A program made the position numbers and the translations under genes. A DNA stretch of 64,000 nucleotides from Stenotrophomonas mori (lineage in GTDB: Bacteria; Pseudomonadota; Gammaproteobacteria; Xanthomonadales; Xanthomonadaceae): contig NZ_JAIKTS010000001.1 of the NCBI RefSeq assembly GCF_023556335.1, forward strand, positions 682,001-746,000. The letters are read 5' to 3'. The notes beneath the pieces were generated by a model that saw nothing but the letters and a program-made list of their open reading frames with translations, did not search any database and was not told where the DNA came from. Numbering within the stretch: the stretch's first letter is position 1; each line of letters opens with the position of its first letter. This document shows positions 18,058-27,408 of this stretch, in pieces.

Positions 18058-19878
18058 ATGACGCTCCGCCCCCTGGCCCTGTCCGTTTCCCTTTCCCTGG
18101 CCGCCGCGCTGGCCGCCTGCTCGCCGTCGTCGCCGCCGGCAGACGGCGCGCATGCCGGGCAGGCGCCGCAGGCCGACAAGGCCGCGCAGCTTGACCGGCT
18201 CTATGCCGACTACTGGGAGGGCGTGCTCAAGCTAAATCCGCTGCAGGCCACCTTCCAGGGCGACAACCGCTACAACGACCAGTTGCCCGACGTCGGCTCG
18301 GCCAAGTTCCGCGCGCAGCGCCGGGCCTTCACCCGCGAGTGGCTCGACAAGGTGGAAGCGCTCGGCGACGCCGGCCTGAGCGGCCAGGGCCTGCTCAGCT
18401 ACCGCATCTTCGTCGAGGAGCAGAAACAGGCGCTGGAGGGCGAGAAGTTCCCCGACTGGATGCTGCCGGTCAACCAGATGGGCTCGACCGTGAGCTATGC
18501 GGTGATGCTGGGCTCGGGCCAGGTGGCGCAGCCGTTCAAGACCGTGGCCGACTACGACAACTGGCTGGCGCGCGCCTCGCGCATTCCGGTGCTGCTGGAT
18601 ACCGAGATCGGCAACATGCGCGAGGGCATCAAGGCCGGCGTGGTGCAGCCGCGCGTGCTGATGGAGAAGGTGGTCCCGCAGTTCGACGAGATCCTGGCGG
18701 CCAAGCAGACCGAAGACAGCCCGTTCTGGGGGCCGATCAAGGCGATGCCCGAGGACTTCCCGCAGGCCGACAGGCAGCGCCTGACCGCGGCCTACCGCAC
18801 GCTGATCGTCGACCAGCTGCTGCCGGCGATCCGCAAGCAGCGTGACTTCATCGCCAACGAATACCTGCCGGCGACCCGCGACACCGTCGGCCTGGATGCG
18901 CTGCCCGACGGCAAGGCCTGGTATGCCTTCAATGCCAGGGAGAGCACCACCACCGCGCAGACCCCCGAGCAGATCCACGCGATCGGCCTGGAGGAAGTGG
19001 CGCGCATCCAGGGCGAGATGCGCACGGTGATGGAGCAGGTCGGCTTCAAGGGCTCGCTGCAGGCGTTCTTCACCTTCATGCAGGACGACAAGCAGTTCGA
19101 GTTCCCCTCCGAGCCGGCGCTGCTGGAGCACTACCGCGGGCTGGAAGCGACGATCGAGGCCAACGTGCCGAAGTTGTTCTCGCTGACCCCGAAGGCCGGA
19201 TTCGAGATCCGCCCGATCGAGGCGTTCCGCGCGCAGGCGGCGGCCGGCGGCGAATACATGTCGCCCAGCGAGGACGGCAGCCGGCCGGGCATCTTCTACG
19301 TCAACACCTACGACCTGCCGACCCGCAAGACCTGGGACGCCGAGGACCTGTTCCTGCACGAGGCGATCCCGGGCCACCACTTCCAGATCGCGCTGCAGCA
19401 GGAACTGCAGGGCGTACCGGCGTTCCGCCGTTTCGGTGGGCAGACCGCCTTCATCGAGGGCTGGGGCCTGTACGCGGAGAGCCTGGGCAAGGAGCTGGGC
19501 GTCTATACCGACCCCTACAGCTACTTCGGCCGGCTGCAGGGCGAGCTGTGGCGCGCGGTGCGGCTGGTGGTGGACACCGGCCTGCACGCCAAGGGCTGGA
19601 CCCGCCAGCAGGTGCTGGACTACATGTTCGCCAATTCCTCGGTCAGCGAACCGGACGCCATCGCCGAGGCCGAGCGCTACATCGCCTGGCCCGGCCAGGC
19701 ACTGGCGTACAAGACCGGCGAACTGAAGATCCAGGAACTGCGCCGGCGTGCCGAGCAGAAACTGGGCGACCGGTTCGACATCCGCGAGTTCCACGCCGAA
19801 GTGTTGAAGGACGGCTCGGTGCCGCTGGACGTGCTGGACGGGAAGATCGACGGCTGGATCACCGGCAAGGCCCCGTAA
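18058..19878 (+). CDS. DUF885 family lipoprotein, putative metallopeptidase
   Basis: The product is 606 residues. The N-terminus has a lipoprotein signal (hydrophobic stretch, then LAAC near residue 20), so it is probably anchored in the outer membrane. The main body is DUF885: a DYWEG...NPLQATFQGDNRYND opening, EDLFLHEAIPGHHFQI with a zinc-like HExxxGHH site, and a FIEGWGLYAESLGKELG segment with further acidic ligands. The family is thought to contain zinc-dependent carboxypeptidases, by analogy to M32-like folds. The start is the ATG at 18058, chosen because it gives the lipobox. It is divergent from the permease gene across 222 bp holding only promoter signals. Confidence 0.88.
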   Translation: MTLRPLALSVSLSLAAALAACSPSSPPADGAHAGQAPQADKAAQLDRLYADYWEGVLKLNPLQATFQGDNRYNDQLPDVGSAKFRAQRRAFTREWLDKVEALGDAGLSGQGLLSYRIFVEEQKQALEGEKFPDWMLPVNQMGSTVSYAVMLGSGQVAQPFKTVADYDNWLARASRIPVLLDTEIGNMREGIKAGVVQPRVLMEKVVPQFDEILAAKQTEDSPFWGPIKAMPEDFPQADRQRLTAAYRTLIVDQLLPAIRKQRDFIANEYLPATRDTVGLDALPDGKAWYAFNARESTTTAQTPEQIHAIGLEEVARIQGEMRTVMEQVGFKGSLQAFFTFMQDDKQFEFPSEPALLEHYRGLEATIEANVPKLFSLTPKAGFEIRPIEAFRAQAAAGGEYMSPSEDGSRPGIFYVNTYDLPTRKTWDAEDLFLHEAIPGHHFQIALQQELQGVPAFRRFGGQTAFIEGWGLYAESLGKELGVYTDPYSYFGRLQGELWRAVRLVVDTGLHAKGWTRQQVLDYMFANSSVSEPDAIAEAERYIAWPGQALAYKTGELKIQELRRRAEQKLGDRFDIREFHAEVLKDGSVPLDVLDGKIDGWITGKAP

Positions 19879-19889
19879 CGCCGAGCATT

Positions 19890-20125
19890 GCCCCTCCCGG
19901 GCCGGCCGGGCAGACCCCGCCGGGCATGGCCCGGCGCTACAAGGAGGCAACGCTCCTTCTGTAGAGCGGGGCCACGCCCCGCTGGCGCGTCACCGGTCAG
20001 GCCCGCCGGGCACGGCCTGGCGGCAGGGAGACAACGCCGCCTCTGTGCGGGGCCATGCCCCGCTGGCGCATATCGGCATTCTCGGCCAGGCGTTGCCCGG
20101 CGCTACACGGGCGGCATGCGAGAGT
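19890..20125. repeat. GTAG-type REP palindromes, two degenerate inverted pairs
   Basis: The gap contains GCCCGGCGCTACA (reverse GTAG element), then after about 18 bases CTGTAGAGCGGGG leading into CACGCCCCGCT. A second, eroded copy of the same head-to-head pair follows, and a third lone GCCCGGCGCTACA. Each element is a short GC palindrome next to the tetramer GTAG, as in the GTAG REP elements of Stenotrophomonas. The gap is 300 bp and holds no gene. The array lies directly before the frameshifted phosphoesterase. Confidence 0.7.
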
Positions 20126-20178
20126 AGCGGCCCTCTGTTCGTTCTCTTCCGGCGGGGCGCTCGCCGCTGCCGTGGTGC

Positions 20179-21382
20179 ATGTCGATGATCGTACTGGTAC
20201 TGCTGATTCCCCTGCTGCTCGCGTTCTGGCTGTGGTGGCCGGCGACCGCTTCCGCGCGCGGCCAGCGCCGCTGGCATGCCGGCATCACCCTGGCCTCGGG
20301 CCTGGTGCTGCCGTTGTTGGGGGGGGGTGTGGCGGCTGGATGTCTTCGGCGATGTGGCCGGCGCCTGGGTGCAGCTGCTGTTCGGCTGGCTGCTGGCGGT
20401 GTTCGTGCTGATGCTGCCGATGGTGCTGCTGCGCGACGCACTGTGGCTGCCGTTGCGCCTGCTGGGGAGCGGGGCGCGTTGGCGCGCGTTCCTGCATGGC
20501 ATGGGGCTGGCGCGGGCCATTGCCATGGCGAGCGTGCTGCTGGCCACGGTGGGCGTGGCCAACGGCCTGAAGCCGCCGCAGGTGCGGGAGCGCGAATTGG
20601 CGCTGCAGACCCTGCCGCCGGAACTGGACGGCCTGCGCGTGGCGGTGCTGGCCGATATCCATGCCAGCCCGGTCAAGGGGGCATGGCGCACGCAGCGCAT
20701 CGTCGATGACGTGCTTGCGGCGAAGCCCGACCTGATCGTGCTGCCGGGCGACATGGTGGATGGGCCGGTGGCGGGCAACGCCGTCAATGTCGCCGCCCTG
20801 GCCGCACTGCAGGCGCCGCACGGCGTGTGGCTCGCGCCGGGCAACCACGAGTACTACAGCGACTACGCGGCGTGGATGGCGCACTTCCGGCAGATGGGGC
20901 TCGGTGTGCTGGAGAACCAGACGGCGACGCTGGACATCAAGGGCCGCACGCTGGCGGTGTCCGGGGTCGGCGACCCGGCGTTCCATCGCGGCGGCCTGGC
21001 CCGGGGCGGCATCGCGCCGGACATCCCGGCGGTGGCGCGGCAGGCACGGGGCAGCGATTTCCACCTGCTGCTGGCGCATCAGCCGAAGCTGGCCGGGGAG
21101 GCGGCGGCCAGCGGCGCGGTCACGCTGCAGGTGTCCGGGCATACCCATGGCGGGCACATCCTCGGCATGGACCGCTGGCTGGTGGCGCCGTTCAACGACG
21201 GCTATGTGCGCGGCGACTACCGGGTCGGCGCGATGACCCTGTATGTCAGCCCGGGGGCCGGGCAATGGGACGGGTTCAGCGCCCGCCTGGGCGTTCCGGC
21301 GAGCATCGATGTCCTGGTGCTCCGTCGCGACGACCGCGCGCGGCCGTCCGCGCAGCCACCCTCGCGGCGCCAGCGACGCTGA
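20179..21382 (+). pseudogene. YkuE-like membrane metallophosphoesterase, frameshifted at a G9 tract
   Basis: Two overlapping frames make one protein. From ATG 20179 the first frame encodes a membrane helix (MIVLVLLIPLLLAFWLWW) and a second segment ending LVLPLLGG. At a run of nine G (20319-20327) the family-like sequence moves to the +1 frame. That frame continues with further helices and then the phosphoesterase core: VLADIHASP, LPGDMVDG, GNHEYYSD, LLAHQPKL and SGHTHGGHILG. Eight G would restore a product of about 400 residues. The catalytic residues are all present downstream. The cause may be a sequencing error, real decay, or slippage that switches the gene. A shortened protein could only start at internal codons such as ATG 20276, which precedes the tract and would read the second frame. 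Confidence 0.75.
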
Positions 21383-21459
21383 GCGGCCGCCCGCCGGGAC
21401 CACCGTCTCGGCCTGCACATCGATGCCGGAGCCCGGTCCACGGCACCGGCGCGCGGCCT

Positions 21460-22158
21460 TCAGAGCACGATCTGGGTGAAATCCTCCACGCGGGCATGAT
21501 CGTGCGTGGCTTCGCCGGTGCGCGGAACGGGGTAGTCGTCGCGGCGGTCGAGCAGCACGGTGCGCAGGCCGGCCTCGCGCGCGGCATCCAGTTCCTCGAC
21601 CACGTCGGACAGGAACAGGATGCCCTCCGCGGCGGTGCCGATGGCCGTGGCGATGCGCGCGTAGCTGGCGGCCTCGCGCTTGCCGCCGATCTCGGTATCG
21701 AAGTTTCCGGCGAACAGTCCGTTCAGGTCGCCGGCGTCGCTGAAACCGAAGAACAGCTTCTGCGCAGCTACTGAGCCGGAGGAATACACGTACAGCGGGA
21801 TGCCCGCGGCATGCCAGGCCTGCAGCACGCCGGCCACCTCCGGGTACAGGTGCGCGGTGTAGTCGCCGTTGCGGTAGCCGGCATCCCAGAGCATGCCCTG
21901 CAGCGCCTTGAGCGCGGTGTGCTTGCGGTCCTGGTCGATCCAGCCCTGCAGCGTCTCGACGATGACCTCGTCCTGGCAGGCGCCCGCCGCGATCTCGGTG
22001 GCCACCGCATCCAGCCAGCGGCGTACCTCCGGTGCCTGGCCCTGCGTACGCACGAAGGCGGGCAGCGCCGCGCGGGCGTAGGGGAACAGCACCTGCTTGA
22101 CGAAGGAGATGCTGGAAGTGGTGCCCTCGATATCGGTGAGGATGGCGCGGATGGTCAT
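21460..22158 (-). CDS. mtnC: Enolase-phosphatase E1 (2,3-diketo-5-methylthiopentyl-1-phosphate)
   Basis: HAD-superfamily enzyme of 232 residues that enolises and then dephosphorylates DK-MTP-1-P in methionine salvage. The nucleophile motif is [10 protein letters not shown], with Asp then Glu, the hallmark of MtnC. Later motifs are VYSSGS (Ser/Thr motif II), the lysine in [12 protein letters not shown], and the [12 protein letters not shown] acidic motif. The start at 22156-22158 gives the standard [13 protein letters not shown]-terminus. It is the last gene of the mtnB-mtnD-mtnC series, 98 bp after mtnD. Confidence 0.95.
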   Translation of the reverse strand: MTIRAILTDIEGTTSSISFVKQVLFPYARAALPAFVRTQGQAPEVRRWLDAVATEIAAGACQDEVIVETLQGWIDQDRKHTALKALQGMLWDAGYRNGDYTAHLYPEVAGVLQAWHAAGIPLYVYSSGSVAAQKLFFGFSDAGDLNGLFAGNFDTEIGGKREAASYARIATAIGTAAEGILFLSDVVEELDAAREAGLRTVLLDRRDDYPVPRTGEATHDHARVEDFTQIVL

Positions 22159-22256
22159 GGCGGTACCTTGGTCATTGCGTTCCGCCGTCAGGCGGGCGGG
22201 GGCCGGCTGCGGCTGCAGGGCCGCCGGCCGGCGGCGGCCCGGCTCCGGGCCGCGGC

Positions 22257-22811
22257 TCAGCGTGCGTCCGGGTCGTAGCGGGGAAACTTCTGCGCGATGT
22301 CGGTGCCGGTGAAATGGCCGACCCAGCCGTCCGGCTCGGTGAAGAAGCGGATCGCGACGAAGCTCGGTTCGGCGCCCATGTCGAACCAGTGGGTGGTGCC
22401 GTCGGGCACCGCGATCAGGTCGTCCTTCACGCACTCCACCTCATAGACCCTGCCGTCCACGTGCAGCGTGAACAGGCCGGACCCGGCGACGAAGAAGCGC
22501 ACTTCGTCTTCCTTGTGGTAGTGCTCGTCGAGGAACTTGGTGCGGATCTCGGCGCGGTTCGGGTTGTCCGGGGCGATCGAGGCCACGTCCACGCTCTTGA
22601 AGCCGTGGGCGGCGACCAGGCGGTCGATGTCCTCGCGGTAGGCGGCGAAGACTTCTTCCTGGCTGGCACCGGGGGCGACCGGGTGGCGGGCCTGCCAGCG
22701 TTCGAAGGTGACGCCGATCTTCTCCAGCTCGGCGGCGATGACCCCGCCGTCGCGGCTGTCCAGCAGCGGCGTGGCGGGATCGGTGTCGTTGAAGATGCGC
22801 AGTCGGCTCAT
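22257..22811 (-). CDS. mtnD: Acireductone dioxygenase
   Basis: Cupin of 184 residues. It converts acireductone to the keto-acid precursor of methionine and formate when it binds iron, or to methylthiopropionate, formate and carbon monoxide when it binds nickel. The metal ligands are in [16 protein letters not shown] (two His and a Glu) and the later GTTHWFD histidine. The N-terminus starts [12 protein letters not shown]. It sits between mtnB (66 bp upstream) and mtnC on the same strand. Confidence 0.96.
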   Translation of the reverse strand: MSRLRIFNDTDPATPLLDSRDGGVIAAELEKIGVTFERWQARHPVAPGASQEEVFAAYREDIDRLVAAHGFKSVDVASIAPDNPNRAEIRTKFLDEHYHKEDEVRFFVAGSGLFTLHVDGRVYEVECVKDDLIAVPDGTTHWFDMGAEPSFVAIRFFTEPDGWVGHFTGTDIAQKFPRYDPDAR

Positions 22812-22877
22812 GGCGTCGGCTTGAACGTGTCGTTGGGGAAGGGGGGCGGCGGCCGTCGTCCGGCGGCGCCGGAGGGG

Positions 22878-23519
22878 TCAGGCGCGCAGGCGCCGAAGCT
22901 CCAGTTCGCAGTGCAGCAGGAACTCGAAGGCTTCCAGGTGGCGGCGGGCTTCGGCCATGTCGCGGCCCCAGGCATACAGGCCATGGCCGTCGATCAGGTA
23001 GCCCCACATCGGCGCCTTGTCCAGCGCGGCCTCGACCTGGGCGGACAGCACGCCCATGTCCTGGGTGTTGGGGAACACCTCCAGGTCCACGGCGGTGTCG
23101 TGGGTGGTGTTGCCGTGCAGGGCTTTGAGCAGCTCGTAGCCTTCCAGGCGGATGCGGCCGTCGCCGGCGTACAGGCGCGAGGCGATGGTCTGCACCGGCG
23201 AATGCGTGTGCAGGACGCAGCCGATCTCGGGAAAGCGGGCGTAGATCTGGGTGTGCAGCCGGGTCTCGGCGGAGGGGCGCAGCGGCCGTCCGACGGCCTG
23301 GCCGTGGAAGTCCACGACCATGATGTCGTCCTCGACCAGCCGCCCCTTGTCCTTGCCGGACACGGTGATCGCCGCCAGGTCGCGGCCGAGGCGGTGCGAG
23401 AAGTTGCTGCTGGTGGCCGGGGTCCAGCCGGCCTGGGCCAGTTCGCGGACGTTCTCGATCAGCAGCCGGGCCAGTTCGCTCAGCTGCTGGGCATCGTAGG
23501 GGGCAGTGGGGGCGTTCAT
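22878..23519 (-). CDS. mtnB: Methylthioribulose-1-phosphate dehydratase
   Basis: Zinc enzyme of the class II aldolase fold (213 residues). It dehydrates methylthioribulose-1-phosphate to DK-MTP-1-P. Seen are [23 protein letters not shown], the zinc histidines in [10 protein letters not shown], and the C-terminal [10 protein letters not shown], which contributes a third His. The gene starts only 17 bp after the stop of the preceding permease gene on the same strand, so the two are probably one transcript. mtnA and mtnK are not in the window. Confidence 0.95.
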   Translation of the reverse strand: MNAPTAPYDAQQLSELARLLIENVRELAQAGWTPATSSNFSHRLGRDLAAITVSGKDKGRLVEDDIMVVDFHGQAVGRPLRPSAETRLHTQIYARFPEIGCVLHTHSPVQTIASRLYAGDGRIRLEGYELLKALHGNTTHDTAVDLEVFPNTQDMGVLSAQVEAALDKAPMWGYLIDGHGLYAWGRDMAEARRHLEAFEFLLHCELELRRLRA

Positions 23520-23536
23520 GCCCCCATTCTACGTTC

Positions 23537-24976
23537 TCAGCCCTGCTTGTTGGACGACCGCAGCTTGCTGTGGCGGTGGCCGTAGCAGAAGTAGATGATG
23601 AAGCCGGTCACCGTCCACAGGCCCATCAGCATCCAGTTGTGCAGGGTCATCGCGGTGAGCAGGGCGGCGCAGCTGAGCACGCCGAGGCTGCACAGCAGCC
23701 AGGCCGCCGGCATGCGGAACGGCCGCGGCAGCTCCGGGTGGGTGCGGCGCAGCACCAGCACGCCGGCACAGACCGCGGCGAAGGCGATCAGCGTGCCCAT
23801 CGAGGTCAGCTCGCCGAGGATGTCCAGCGGGAACAGCGCCGCCAGCAGGGCGATGCCGATGCCGGTGATCACGGTGTTGATGTGCGGCGTGCGGTACTTG
23901 GGATGAATGCGCGTGAACACCGGCGGCAGCAGGCCGTCGCGGCCCATGATCATGAAGATGCGCGGCTGGCCGATGATCATCACCAGCACCACCGAGGACA
24001 GGCCGATCAGCGCGCCGATCTCGACGATCACCCGCAGCCAGCCCAGCTGCGGGTGCGCGGCCACGGCGGTCACCACCGGCTCGGCGGTGCCCAGCAGCTG
24101 GTAGGGAATCAGGCCGGTCATCACCGCCGCCATGGCGATGTACAGCACGGTGCACACCACCAGCGAAAGCAGCATGCCGATGGGCATGTCGCGCTGCGGC
24201 TTGTGCGACTCCTGCGCGGCCACCGAGACCGCCTCGAAGCCGATGTAGGCGAAGAACACCATCGCCGCACCGCGCAGCACGCCCTCGAAGCCGTACTTGC
24301 CGGGGCCTTCGTTGGCGGGGATGAAGGGGGTCCAGTTGGCCGGGTCCACGTACTTCCAGCCGGCGAAGATCACCAGCAGGATCAGCCCGGTCTTGAGGAT
24401 GACCATGGCCATGTTCATCGCCGAGGACTTGCGGATGCCCACGTAGCACAGCCAGGTCAGCAGCAGGACCAGGCCGGCCGCCGGCAGGTTGGCGATGGCG
24501 CCGGTCGGGCGCAGCTTCTCGTCCAGCGGCGCGTTGACCAGCGCGGCCGGCAGGTGGATGTCGAAATGGCTGAGCAGGCTCAGGAAGTAGCCGGTCCAGC
24601 TCACCGCCACCGCCGAGGCCGAGACGCCGTACTCCAGCACCAGCATCCAGCCGATGAACCAGGCCGACAGCTCGCCGAAGGTGGCATAGGTATAGGTGTA
24701 GGCGCTGCCGGAGACCGGCACCATCGCCGCGAACTCGGCGTAGGCCATGGCGCAGAACGCGCAGCACACCGCGGCCAGGACGAAGGACAGGATGATCGCC
24801 GGGCCGGCGTGGTGCGCCGCGGCCTGGCCGGTGATGACGAAGATGCCGCCGCCGATGACCGCGCCGATGCCCAGCGCGGTCAGGCCCCAGGGCCCCAGGG
24901 TGCGGCGCAGGCTCAGGCCGTCGGCCTCTTCATGGGCGGCATGCGGATGTTTGGTGGCCCACAGTTGCTTGAACAT
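23537..24976 (-). CDS. APC-family (CAT-type) amino acid permease, upstream of mtnB
   Basis: Membrane transporter of 479 residues with about 12 to 13 helices. The first-helix motif reads GIGAVIGGGIFVITGQAAAHHAGPA, typical of the cationic amino acid transporter/YfnA-YhdG branch. MVPVSGSAYTYTYATFGE and FFAYIGFEAVSVAAQESHKPQRDMPIG follow. It is 17 bp before mtnB and 64 bp after a second permease on the same strand. The pair is paralogous (same motifs and similar length). Context suggests uptake of methionine or a related sulfur compound, but this is inference. Confidence 0.88.
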   Translation of the reverse strand: MFKQLWATKHPHAAHEEADGLSLRRTLGPWGLTALGIGAVIGGGIFVITGQAAAHHAGPAIILSFVLAAVCCAFCAMAYAEFAAMVPVSGSAYTYTYATFGELSAWFIGWMLVLEYGVSASAVAVSWTGYFLSLLSHFDIHLPAALVNAPLDEKLRPTGAIANLPAAGLVLLLTWLCYVGIRKSSAMNMAMVILKTGLILLVIFAGWKYVDPANWTPFIPANEGPGKYGFEGVLRGAAMVFFAYIGFEAVSVAAQESHKPQRDMPIGMLLSLVVCTVLYIAMAAVMTGLIPYQLLGTAEPVVTAVAAHPQLGWLRVIVEIGALIGLSSVVLVMIIGQPRIFMIMGRDGLLPPVFTRIHPKYRTPHINTVITGIGIALLAALFPLDILGELTSMGTLIAFAAVCAGVLVLRRTHPELPRPFRMPAAWLLCSLGVLSCAALLTAMTLHNWMLMGLWTVTGFIIYFCYGHRHSKLRSSNKQG

Positions 24977-25040
24977 GTTGCGTTTTCGCTCGTCGGACGT
25001 GCAGGGGGGAACGGCCGGCGCGGGCGCCGGCCGGAGGGAA

Positions 25041-26516
25041 TCAGACGTTCTGGTTCAGGTGGCTGTGGCGGATGCCGTAGCCCAGGTAGATCAGCAGGCC
25101 GAGCACGGTCCAGCCGACGAACAGGTGCCAGTGCACCACGAAGGCCTGCAGGAACAGCGCCAGGCAGGCCAGCGCGCCCAGCGGGCAGAGCAGCCACGGC
25201 AGCGGGACCTTGAACGGGCGCGGCATCTGCGGCCGGGTATGGCGCAGCACCAGCACGCCGATGCAGACGGTGGCGAAGGCCAGCAGGGTGCCCATCGACA
25301 CCAGCTCGCCCAGCACGTTGAGCGGGATCAGCCCGGCCAGCGCCGCGGCGAGCACGCCGACCATCACGGTGCTGACGTAGGGCGTGCGGAAACGCGGGTG
25401 GACCTTGCCGAACACCTTCGGCAGCAGCCCGTCGCGGGAGATGGTGTAGGCGATGCGCGACTGGCCCATCATCATCACCAGGATCACCGAGGACAGGCCG
25501 GCGATGGCGCCGATCTCGACCGCGGTCTTCAGCCAGGACAGGCTGGCATACGGTTCCAGGGCGGTGGCGACCGGCTTGTCGGTACCCAGCAGGTTGTAGG
25601 GCATCAGCCCGGTCAGCACCGCGCACACCACGATGTACACGAGGGTGCAGATCGCCAGCGAGCCGAGCAGGCCGATCGGCATGTTCTTCTGCGGGTCCTT
25701 GGTTTCGCCGGCGGCGGTGGAGACCGCGTCGAAGCCGATGTAGGCGAAGAACACGATGGTGGCGGCGCGGAACACCCCGCTCCAGCCGAACTGGCCGAAG
25801 GTGCCGGTGTTCTCCGGGATGAACGGTTGCCAGTTGCCCGGGTCGATGTAGTGGATGCCGAAGCCGACGAACAGGCAGATCACGGTGATCTTGATCGCGA
25901 CGATCACCGCGTTGACGAAGGTGGACTGGGTCACGCCGATGTAGAGCAGGCCGCTGATGGCCGCCACGATCAGTACCGCGGGCAGGTTGAACAACTTGCC
26001 GGAGGCGACGAACTCGCTGCCGGTCCAGGCCAGCGGCGCGGCACTCAGCGCATCCGGGAACGGGACGTTCAGGGTCGTGGTGAGGAAGCTGATCAGGTAG
26101 GCCGACCAGCCCACCGCCACCGATGCCGAGGCGAACAGGTACTCCAGCACCAGGCACCAGCCGATGAACCAGGCCATGCCCTCGCCGAGGGTGGCGTAGG
26201 AATACGAATAGGCGCTGCCGGAGACCGGCATCATCGCCGCGAACTCGGCGTAGCACAGCCCGGCCAGCGCACAGGCGAGGCCGGCGAACACGAACGACAG
26301 CATCACCGCCGGGCCGGCATGATTGGCCGCGGCCTGGCCGGTGAGCACGAAGATGCCGGCGCCGATCACCGCGCCGATGCCGAGCAGGATGAGGTGCCTG
26401 GCTGTGAGGGTGCGCTTGAGCGTGGCTTCGCCCTGCAGGCGGCCTTCCACCGGTTCGCCGGCGTCCACGTGGGCGGCCGGAGCGACCGGTTTGACCCTCA
26501 ACAGTGTTTTGAGCAT
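25041..26516 (-). CDS. APC-family (CAT-type) amino acid permease, first of a tandem pair
   Basis: Product of 491 residues, with the same architecture as the following permease. It shows GIGAVIGAGIFVLTGQAAANHAGPA, MPVSGSAYSYSYATLGEG and FFAYIGFDAVSTAAGETKDPQKNMPIG. The N-terminal tail (about 35 residues) is longer and charged (LLRVKP, GEPVEG). The start is the ATG at 26514-26516; the frame extends upstream but without family resemblance. Tandem duplication followed by divergence explains the pair. The gene is divergent from the Nudix gene and probably heads the transcript running into mtnBDC. Confidence 0.88.
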   Translation of the reverse strand: MLKTLLRVKPVAPAAHVDAGEPVEGRLQGEATLKRTLTARHLILLGIGAVIGAGIFVLTGQAAANHAGPAVMLSFVFAGLACALAGLCYAEFAAMMPVSGSAYSYSYATLGEGMAWFIGWCLVLEYLFASASVAVGWSAYLISFLTTTLNVPFPDALSAAPLAWTGSEFVASGKLFNLPAVLIVAAISGLLYIGVTQSTFVNAVIVAIKITVICLFVGFGIHYIDPGNWQPFIPENTGTFGQFGWSGVFRAATIVFFAYIGFDAVSTAAGETKDPQKNMPIGLLGSLAICTLVYIVVCAVLTGLMPYNLLGTDKPVATALEPYASLSWLKTAVEIGAIAGLSSVILVMMMGQSRIAYTISRDGLLPKVFGKVHPRFRTPYVSTVMVGVLAAALAGLIPLNVLGELVSMGTLLAFATVCIGVLVLRHTRPQMPRPFKVPLPWLLCPLGALACLALFLQAFVVHWHLFVGWTVLGLLIYLGYGIRHSHLNQNV

Positions 26517-26653
26517 GCGTTTTTTTCCAGGCCGGGGGGATGTTGCACGCATCCGCGGGGGCGCGGACGGACGATGCTGGCTGAACTGCTGGCAACGGCC
26601 TACCTTGCCAAACGTGGCGGAAACCGACAAGCGCATGTGCAGCATGGGAAGGC

Positions 26654-26687
26654 GATAATGGACACCGGATCGAATGTGGCGGAGGTG
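26654..26687 (+). promoter_or_regulatory. -10 hexamer and ribosome site deciding the Nudix start
   Basis: GATAAT at 26654-26659 is a good -10 box and overlaps the outer ATG (26658). GGAGGTG at 26681-26687 is an excellent ribosome site nine bases before the inner ATG at 26697. Together they favour the inner start. Confidence 0.5.
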
Positions 26688-26696
26688 CCGGCAGTC

Positions 26697-27254
26697 ATGG
26701 GGCGAGAGCATCGGGACCTGCGCACCGCGCTGGAGGACTACGCGCGGCGCATGCCGGCGCACGCACCGCTGGCCGACGAGTTCCTGGCGCTGCTGGACGC
26801 GCCGGGCGAGGATCCGTTCTCGCGCGCGCGGCTGGACGGCCACTTCACCGCCAGCGCCTGGCTGGTGAGTGCGGACGGCGCCCGGGTGCTGCTGACCCAC
26901 CACCGCAAGCTCGGCCGCTGGCTGCAGCTGGGCGGCCATGCCGATGGCGACCGCGACCTGCCGCGGGTGGCGCTGCGCGAGGCGGAGGAGGAGTCGGGCC
27001 TGGCCGGACTGCGGCTGCAGGCGGGCGGCATCTTCGACCTGGACCGGCATTGGATCCCGGCGCGCGGGACGGTGCCGGGGCATTGGCATTACGACGTCCG
27101 CTACGTGGTGGCCGCTGGCACGGAGGAGGGCTTCGTGGTGAGCGAAGAATCGCTCGACCTGGCCTGGCGCGCGGTCGACACCATCGCCGCCGATCCGCAG
27201 GCGGACGCCTCGTTGCAGCGCATGGCGCGGCGCTGGCTGGCCGGGGCAGGCTGA
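26697..27254 (+). CDS. Nudix hydrolase
   Basis: The product is 185 residues from the ATG at 26697, or 198 from the ATG at 26658; the inner start has the better ribosome site. The Nudix helix is present as LGGHADGDRDLPRVALREAEEESGL. The REAEEESG core keeps the metal-binding glutamates, while the usual first Glu of the box is replaced by Arg, as in a known GGHADGD subgroup. Nudix enzymes cleave nucleoside diphosphates linked to another group. The substrate cannot be assigned. It is divergent from the permease pair and convergent with serA. Confidence 0.85.
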   Translation: MGREHRDLRTALEDYARRMPAHAPLADEFLALLDAPGEDPFSRARLDGHFTASAWLVSADGARVLLTHHRKLGRWLQLGGHADGDRDLPRVALREAEEESGLAGLRLQAGGIFDLDRHWIPARGTVPGHWHYDVRYVVAAGTEEGFVVSEESLDLAWRAVDTIAADPQADASLQRMARRWLAGAG

Positions 27255-27312
27255 TACCGGCGGCGGCCGCGGCCGCCTGTTGCGGCGGTGCCCCGCTGCC
27301 CGGGCCGCTCAC

Positions 27313-27388
27313 GGGCGCCGGCCACGGCGCCGCTACCGGACGCGCTGTAGCCGGCCGGGACGCTGCCCGGCGACGGCTGCCGCCGTCG
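27313..27388. repeat. Degenerate inverted pair of GTAG-type REP palindromes
   Basis: Between two convergent genes, a GC palindrome ends in GCTAC (27332-27336). Ten bases later GTAG (27347-27350) opens a second palindrome, CCGGCCGGG...CCCGGC. The arrangement matches the pairs at 19890 and 63465 but with diverged arms. Confidence 0.4.
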
Positions 27389-27408
27389 GCCGGGTGGTGC
27401 CGCGGGGT

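Noticed and set aside
26658-26696. Nudix start at the outer ATG 26658
   Set aside because: That codon overlaps a GATAAT -10 box, while the ATG at 26697 has GGAGGTG at good spacing; still not fully excluded.
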